From NCBI RefSeq assembly GCF_000821085.1, contig NZ_CCXR01000001.1, positions 951,001 through 1,015,000 on the forward strand: a stretch of DNA of 64,000 nucleotides, in the 5' to 3' direction. Below, piece after piece: positions 59,725 through 64,000 of the stretch. The DNA comes from Bacillus sp. B-jedd (GTDB lineage Bacteria; Bacillota; Bacilli; Bacillales; Cytobacillaceae). The notes under the pieces were generated by a model. It was not told the origin of the DNA. It ran no database searches and saw only the letters and a list, made by a program, of their open reading frames with translations. The position numbers and the translations under genes were made by a program. Every line of letters begins with the position of its first letter. Within the stretch, counting starts at the first letter, position 1.

Positions 59725-60477
59725 ATGAGAGTAAAGATGGTGATAACCTTGGTGGAAAAGTACATTTATACAAAAAACGCCCGCCTTTGGACGGAAAAGA
59801 AGGGAAATGGGGTTCCGGTAGTCTTGATTAGCGGCGGACCGGGATGCTGTAATTATCTGGATCCTGTATCTTCACTTATAGAAGATATGTGTGAGGTCAT
59901 AATGTTCGATCCTAGAGGCTGTGGGCGTTCAAGTGATAAAGAAAAAGGTTATGATTTGGAGTCTAGCCTTCTCGATATTGAAGCCATTCGAGAAGCATAC
60001 GGCTTTAAAAAATGGATTTTGATTGGTCATTCTTGGGGAGCCGATTTAGGACTAGCCTATTGTATTCGCTATCCGGAGTCAATATTAGGCTATGTCTCTA
60101 TAGCAGGTACAGGCATCCAAAATGATCGAGATTGGAAAAATGCCTATATCCAAAGGAAGTTGGATAATGGTGAAATGGCGCCTGAATTTGCATACGAGCC
60201 TAATAAAATTGTACAGCGCTCACTATTAGATTCTTGGAGATCATTCATAAAAAGGCCTTCTTTACTGAAAGAAATCTCAAATATTAACTTTCCGACTTTG
60301 TTTGTTTTTGCTGAAAAAGACATTCGTCCTTCATGGCCCATTAAACAGATTTCCAACCTAATTAATCACTCGGAATATATCGAAATAAAAGATGCTGGGC
60401 ACTATATTTGGCTGACCAGGAAGACTGAATTGGGAGATGTTTTGAGAGCTTATTTAAGGGCTTATTTTAAGCTTTAA
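59725..60477 (+). CDS. Alpha/beta hydrolase (proline iminopeptidase-like)
   Basis: 250 residues. Oxyanion region S-G-G-P-G-C near residue 32, nucleophile elbow G-H-S-W-G-A near residue 97, acid D in A-E-K-D-I and H in D-A-G-H-Y-I-W. H-S-W-G and G-G-P-G are typical of S33 iminopeptidases, but substrate remains open. No signal peptide. The ribosome site for ATG 59725 is weak, and later in-frame starts such as ATG 59737 are possible. Confidence 0.83.
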   Translation: MRVKMVITLVEKYIYTKNARLWTEKKGNGVPVVLISGGPGCCNYLDPVSSLIEDMCEVIMFDPRGCGRSSDKEKGYDLESSLLDIEAIREAYGFKKWILIGHSWGADLGLAYCIRYPESILGYVSIAGTGIQNDRDWKNAYIQRKLDNGEMAPEFAYEPNKIVQRSLLDSWRSFIKRPSLLKEISNINFPTLFVFAEKDIRPSWPIKQISNLINHSEYIEIKDAGHYIWLTRKTELGDVLRAYLRAYFKL

Positions 60478-60490
60478 GGAGGAGGGCGGA

Positions 60491-60949
60491 ATGGACAAGA
60501 GAATCCTGCATGTTTGGCAGCCAGTAACTTGCCTGGAGAAAGCAAATGTTATTTTTGCCAAGCTGACTTATGGGAATTCGAATGAGACCAATGGATTAAG
60601 GCTTGAGTTAACTGATGGCGCGGGAAACGCGGTGGAGATCGTTTATGATCAATGGTCCGTAACGATGGTCGACTATATTTGGACTTTCAGGCATGTTAAC
60701 GAGATTAAGAGGTGTGACTTAAATAGATTAATTGATCGAGCCGATTTTTCGGTTCTAAATGACTCAACAGCACAGCATTTTTACAAAATGGAAAACTCAG
60801 ATTTCCTCGAGTGGTACGATCAGCTGCCGTGGCTGGGAAGTGGGGATGTACCACATGTTGAGCATCATATTTATATGTACAATGATGGAGTTTTCGAAGT
60901 GATCGCTGATTACGAGCCGAAATTTATAGTGAAAAAAGCAGGATCATAA
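60491..60949 (+). CDS. Hypothetical protein
   Basis: 152 residues, soluble, aromatic-rich (W-Y-D-Q-L-P-W-L; H-V-E-H-H-I-Y-M-Y). The pattern I-V-Y-D-Q-W-S-V-T-M-V-D-Y suggests a beta-rich domain. No family recognised. AAGGAGGAGGG lies upstream. Starts 13 nt after the hydrolase, so in the same transcript. Confidence 0.7.
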   Translation: MDKRILHVWQPVTCLEKANVIFAKLTYGNSNETNGLRLELTDGAGNAVEIVYDQWSVTMVDYIWTFRHVNEIKRCDLNRLIDRADFSVLNDSTAQHFYKMENSDFLEWYDQLPWLGSGDVPHVEHHIYMYNDGVFEVIADYEPKFIVKKAGS

Positions 60950-61001
60950 CAAGCCGATTTAATTGAAATTGCTCTCGAACTAATTATGGAGGGAACCATA
61001 G

Positions 61002-61307
61002 ATGAAAAAAAGATTCATTGTGCTGGCTGTGATACTGGCAATATATATTGTTCTCCATTCGACTCCAAATGCAGCTATCCGAACGAATATTTTTATGATC
61101 GGGCATCCTGTTATAGCATTTAAAACAGGTATTGTCGATTATGAGTTTAGAAATGAAAAAGACAAAGTGCTCTTTCTTGACGAGCTTGGCGGAAAAGCAT
61201 ACACCTTAACGAAGCCTCCATTTGATACAGCTACTCAAACAGAATTAAGAAGCTATGGACAAGTGGGAGCGACCGAGGAGGCTGGTCGTTCTCTTTTTTT
61301 GAAATAG
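61002..61307 (+). CDS. Small secreted protein, unknown, ending within a terminator
   Basis: 101 residues. The N-terminal signal or anchor (M-K-K-R-F-I-V-L-A-V-I-L-A-I-Y-I-V-L) is followed by a short mature region. The final codons (A-T-E-E-A-G-R-S-L-F) lie within the stem of a terminator, suggesting that the original stop was lost or the gene was cut at its 3' end. TTATGGAGGG lies upstream. No family recognised. Confidence 0.62.
   Translation: MKKRFIVLAVILAIYIVLHSTPNAAIRTNIFMIGHPVIAFKTGIVDYEFRNEKDKVLFLDELGGKAYTLTKPPFDTATQTELRSYGQVGATEEAGRSLFLK
61267..61302 (+). terminator. Intrinsic terminator overlapping the gene end
   Basis: GAGCGACC / GGTCGTTC hairpin with TCTTTTTTT. Confidence 0.75.
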
Positions 61308-61446
61308 GAATAAATCCTCTTGTTCTTTGAAAACTAAATTTAGCATAATTTAATTGGGACTCTTTTGAAACTATTGAATAATGAAATGGTTTGACCTGGA
61401 AAAGTAAGCGTTTTATAATTTTAGTGAATATTCTTTTAATTAATTG

Positions 61447-61510
61447 GGCACGGAAAGCACAACATGGGATCCGAAGGACTTCTTGAGTATGTTTTCCGCG
61501 TCCTTTTTTT
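61447..61510 (+). terminator. Terminator-like hairpin in the leader of the GH84 gene
   Basis: Imperfect long stem (GG.CACGGAAA..ACAT / ATGTTTTCCGCG.CC) followed by TTTTTTT, 140 nt before the glycosidase start. It may end an upstream transcript or act as attenuator. The rest of the 61308-61649 gap shows no gene. Confidence 0.5.
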
Positions 61511-61649
61511 ACATAATTGGTGATGGTTTTCACAAAAAGGCATTAGGAGGGGATATAGAAACATCTTTGCTAACGAAAGAAGTTCTGTTAGTAGCCAACT
61601 GAAGTACAAGAAGTAGTTTCATAATTTATGTTGGAAAGTAGGGAGTTCA

Positions 61650-64000
61650 TTGAAGAAAAGCTTTTTGCTAAATTTGACTATTATCTTTGCAGTTATTTTT
61701 AGTACTTTTAGTGGATTTATTGCCCCCGTAACAGCTGCCGCGGAAACAGGGAAGTATCAAATTTATCCAAACCCCCATGAAATACAATATAAAGAAGCTC
61801 AATTTGATTTAAGTGATACATTAAATATTGTCTATGAATCGAAGGTTGATTCCTATACGAAAAAAAGAGTCGAGGAAATAGCCGCCAGTAAAAATATTTC
61901 TTTCACGGTATCGAATGAAATCGTTCCCGATAAAACTAACTTCCTGGTCGGGATTTATCAATCTAATGAATATGTCGATCAATATTTTAAAGAAAAGCAA
62001 TTAAGTGATGCCTCAGTACTGGCAAAACTTGATGCAAATATCGTCTCGATTGAGGAAAACGTTATCGCGGTACTTGGAAAAGATGTGGATTCTGCATTCT
62101 ATGGAGTTACTACAGTTAAGCATATTTTCAAACAGATGAAGGATCGGACCATTCAAGAATTGACTATTAAAGATTATGCGGATGTAAAAGGCCGTGGGTT
62201 CATTGAAGGTTATTATGGCGAACCATGGTCAAATGAAGACCGCGCCGAATTGATGACCTATGGCGGGGAATTCAAAATGAATTCCTATATCTATGCGCCA
62301 AAAGATGATCCAAAGCATAATGGCAAATGGCGTGAATTATATACGAAAGAAGAACTTGAGAAAATCAGCAAACTGGCGGAAGCGGGAAATGCAAGCAAAA
62401 CAAGATTTGTTTATACATTGCATCCATTTATGAATAATGCCATCCGCTTTAATACGGAAGAAAACTATCAAGCAGATCTGAATGTTATTAAGACAAAGTT
62501 TACTCAATTAATGGATGCCGGAGTCCGGAAATTTGGTATTTTGGCAGATGATGCAGGAGTACCTCCGCAAGGGGCACAAACATACGTGAGATTGATGACC
62601 GATTTGACAAATTGGTTAATTGAGCAACAATCATCCTATGATGGTCTGGTCATAGACATGATTTTCTGTCCGAATGACTATATGGGATGGGGGACTAGCC
62701 CTCAAATCCAGACGTTAAAACAGTTGCCGAAGTCTGTCAGCATTATTCAGACAGGCGGCAAAGTCTGGGGAGAGGTTTCTAACAATTTCACTCAGACATT
62801 TACGAATAATGCAGGCAGAGGGCCGTTTTTGTGGATCAATTGGCCTTGTACGGATAACTCTAAAAAACACTTGATTATGGGCGGGAATGAAACGTTCCTG
62901 CAGCCTAATGTCAACCCGGAAAATATTGAAGGCATTGTGCTGAATCCAATGCAGCAATCCGAAGCTAGCAAGTCGGCTATTTTTGCAAATGCCGATTACG
63001 CATGGAATATTTGGGATAATGTTGAGCAGGCAAAGAAAAATTGGAATGACTCATTCGCTTATATGGACCATCTGAATATTAACGAAACACCGGCTTCGAA
63101 TGCGCTTAGAGAGCTTTCCAAGCATATGATCAACCAGGCGATGGACAGCCGTGTAGCCAAATTGGAAGAATCAGTCGAACTGGCTCCGAAACTAAATGCG
63201 TTTAAAGCAGCATTGGGTAAAGAAAAGATTACCGGCCAAGCACAAGGATTAATTAAGGAGTTTGAAATTATCCGGGATGCCGCGCTCACTTATAAGGCCA
63301 ATCCTGGCAACCCAAGAACAAGGGATCAAATTATTTACTGGCTGGATAGTGCAGTGGATACTGCGGATGCGGCAATTTCTTTATTACAGGCGGAGATTGC
63401 CCACGAACAAGGCGATAAATCTGCTGTGTGGGAAAACTACAGCCAGGGCCAAGCTTCGTTCGATGCTTCAAAGAACCATCCGTTTAGTTATATTGACCAT
63501 TATGAGTATGCTGAAGTAGGCGTGCAGCATATCGTGCCATTTATCAAAACCTTGTTAAATGATGTTTCGATTAAAGTTCAATCGATCGTCAACCCTGATA
63601 GCAATGCGGTTAGGGTCATCACCAATCGGACTGATACCCCGACTGGCGGCTTGGAAAATCTGCTTGATAACAAATTAAGTACAGAAGTTGTCTTTAAAAA
63701 TCCAAACTCGATTTCGATAGGCACTTATATTGGTGTCCTCTATGAAAAGCCATTGACCATGAATACCGTACGTTTTGAATTGGGCGCAATTGCCAATAGC
63801 AACGATACCTTTACCGAAAGCAAGGCTCAATACACCGTTGATGGTGAAAATTGGCTGGATATCGAAGGCGCACTATATGGTCATGTCAATAAAGTAGTTT
63901 TAGAGAATCTAAACTTAAAAGCAAGAGGGATCCGGTTAATCGCTACGAAGGATCGTCCAAATACATGGTTTGGCATTAAAGATATTGTTGTGAACGAGAC
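61650..64000 (+). CDS. Secreted GH84 beta-N-acetylglucosaminidase (NagJ/hyaluronidase-like), 3' end outside window
   Basis: 783 codons visible and still open at the edge. TTG 61650 behind GGGAG. Sec signal peptide (about 1-32, cleavage near A-A-A-E), a GH20b-like N-domain, then the GH84 barrel starting R-G-F-I-E-G-Y-Y-G-E-P-W (183-193). The catalytic Asp pair is D300-D301 in I-L-A-D-D-A-G. From about 655 a F5/8C/CBM32-like carbohydrate-binding domain begins (L-L-D-N-K-L-S-T-E). It removes terminal GlcNAc from extracellular glycans. Relatives have more CBM and cohesin or FN3 modules downstream. Confidence 0.9.
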   Translation, partial: MKKSFLLNLTIIFAVIFSTFSGFIAPVTAAAETGKYQIYPNPHEIQYKEAQFDLSDTLNIVYESKVDSYTKKRVEEIAASKNISFTVSNEIVPDKTNFLVGIYQSNEYVDQYFKEKQLSDASVLAKLDANIVSIEENVIAVLGKDVDSAFYGVTTVKHIFKQMKDRTIQELTIKDYADVKGRGFIEGYYGEPWSNEDRAELMTYGGEFKMNSYIYAPKDDPKHNGKWRELYTKEELEKISKLAEAGNASKTRFVYTLHPFMNNAIRFNTEENYQADLNVIKTKFTQLMDAGVRKFGILADDAGVPPQGAQTYVRLMTDLTNWLIEQQSSYDGLVIDMIFCPNDYMGWGTSPQIQTLKQLPKSVSIIQTGGKVWGEVSNNFTQTFTNNAGRGPFLWINWPCTDNSKKHLIMGGNETFLQPNVNPENIEGIVLNPMQQSEASKSAIFANADYAWNIWDNVEQAKKNWNDSFAYMDHLNINETPASNALRELSKHMINQAMDSRVAKLEESVELAPKLNAFKAALGKEKITGQAQGLIKEFEIIRDAALTYKANPGNPRTRDQIIYWLDSAVDTADAAISLLQAEIAHEQGDKSAVWENYSQGQASFDASKNHPFSYIDHYEYAEVGVQHIVPFIKTLLNDVSIKVQSIVNPDSNAVRVITNRTDTPTGGLENLLDNKLSTEVVFKNPNSISIGTYIGVLYEKPLTMNTVRFELGAIANSNDTFTESKAQYTVDGENWLDIEGALYGHVNKVVLENLNLKARGIRLIATKDRPNTWFGIKDIVVNE

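Noticed and set aside
61231-61533. 100-codon minus-strand gene
   Set aside because: It lies opposite two terminator hairpins and a gene end, has no ribosome site and no family resemblance.

Overview
The window is chromosomal DNA from an endospore-forming, low-to-moderate GC Bacillota, most likely a Bacillaceae member of the Bacillus/Mesobacillus type. The evidence is strong AGGAGG-type ribosome sites, frequent TTG and GTG starts, U-tailed terminators, a YheC/YheD spore-coat gene pair, SigB-like and ECF promoters, a TPP riboswitch in front of a ThiXYZ-type operon, and protein sequences that read as Bacillus families throughout. I see no rRNA, tRNA or CRISPR array.

Region 1-44 kb is ordinary gene-dense chromosome with many small monocistronic genes. 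It holds a cupin, an MFS exporter, a subtilase, signal peptidase I, a tandem pair of DoxX membrane proteins, an SRPBCC protein, a DUF1259 protein, several GNAT acetyltransferases, a pnuC-nadR NAD salvage operon, Nudix enzymes, a tandem pair of S41-like proteins, a MarR/DUF3147 pair, a cobalamin-binding protein, an AraC/GyrI regulator, the YheC/D pair, a DsbA/FrnE protein, a riboswitch-controlled thiamine-precursor transporter and an NRAMP manganese transporter. Scattered between genes are four different tandem-repeat arrays (about 20, 52, 21 and 52 nt periods) and a Bacillaceae-type interspersed repeat.

Region 44-54 kb looks accessory. It is AT-rich, with long gene-poor stretches, decayed coding sequence, an IS110-family transposase remnant, a truncated GNAT gene and a pair of diverged ~215-bp direct repeats. 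These repeats bracket an ABC-2 exporter, a lipoprotein and a secreted V8-like protease. Region 54-64 kb carries an ECF41 sigma factor with its FAD oxidoreductase partner, an ECF sigma/anti-sigma pair, small membrane proteins, an alpha/beta hydrolase, and the start of a large secreted GH84 glycosidase that runs off the right edge.

The observations most worth following are these. (1) A DsbA/FrnE gene has an in-frame TGA exactly at the first cysteine codon of its CPFC motif, with a bacterial-SECIS-like hairpin 28 nt downstream, so it is a selenoprotein candidate. (2) The palindromic decamer TTTTGCAAAA occurs at least 17 times between 0 and 58 kb but is absent from the accessory segment. (3) A roughly 300-nt, multi-hairpin intergenic element has a SigB-like promoter and an intrinsic terminator. 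(4) Two sequence-unrelated hairpin arrays share the same 52-nt period.
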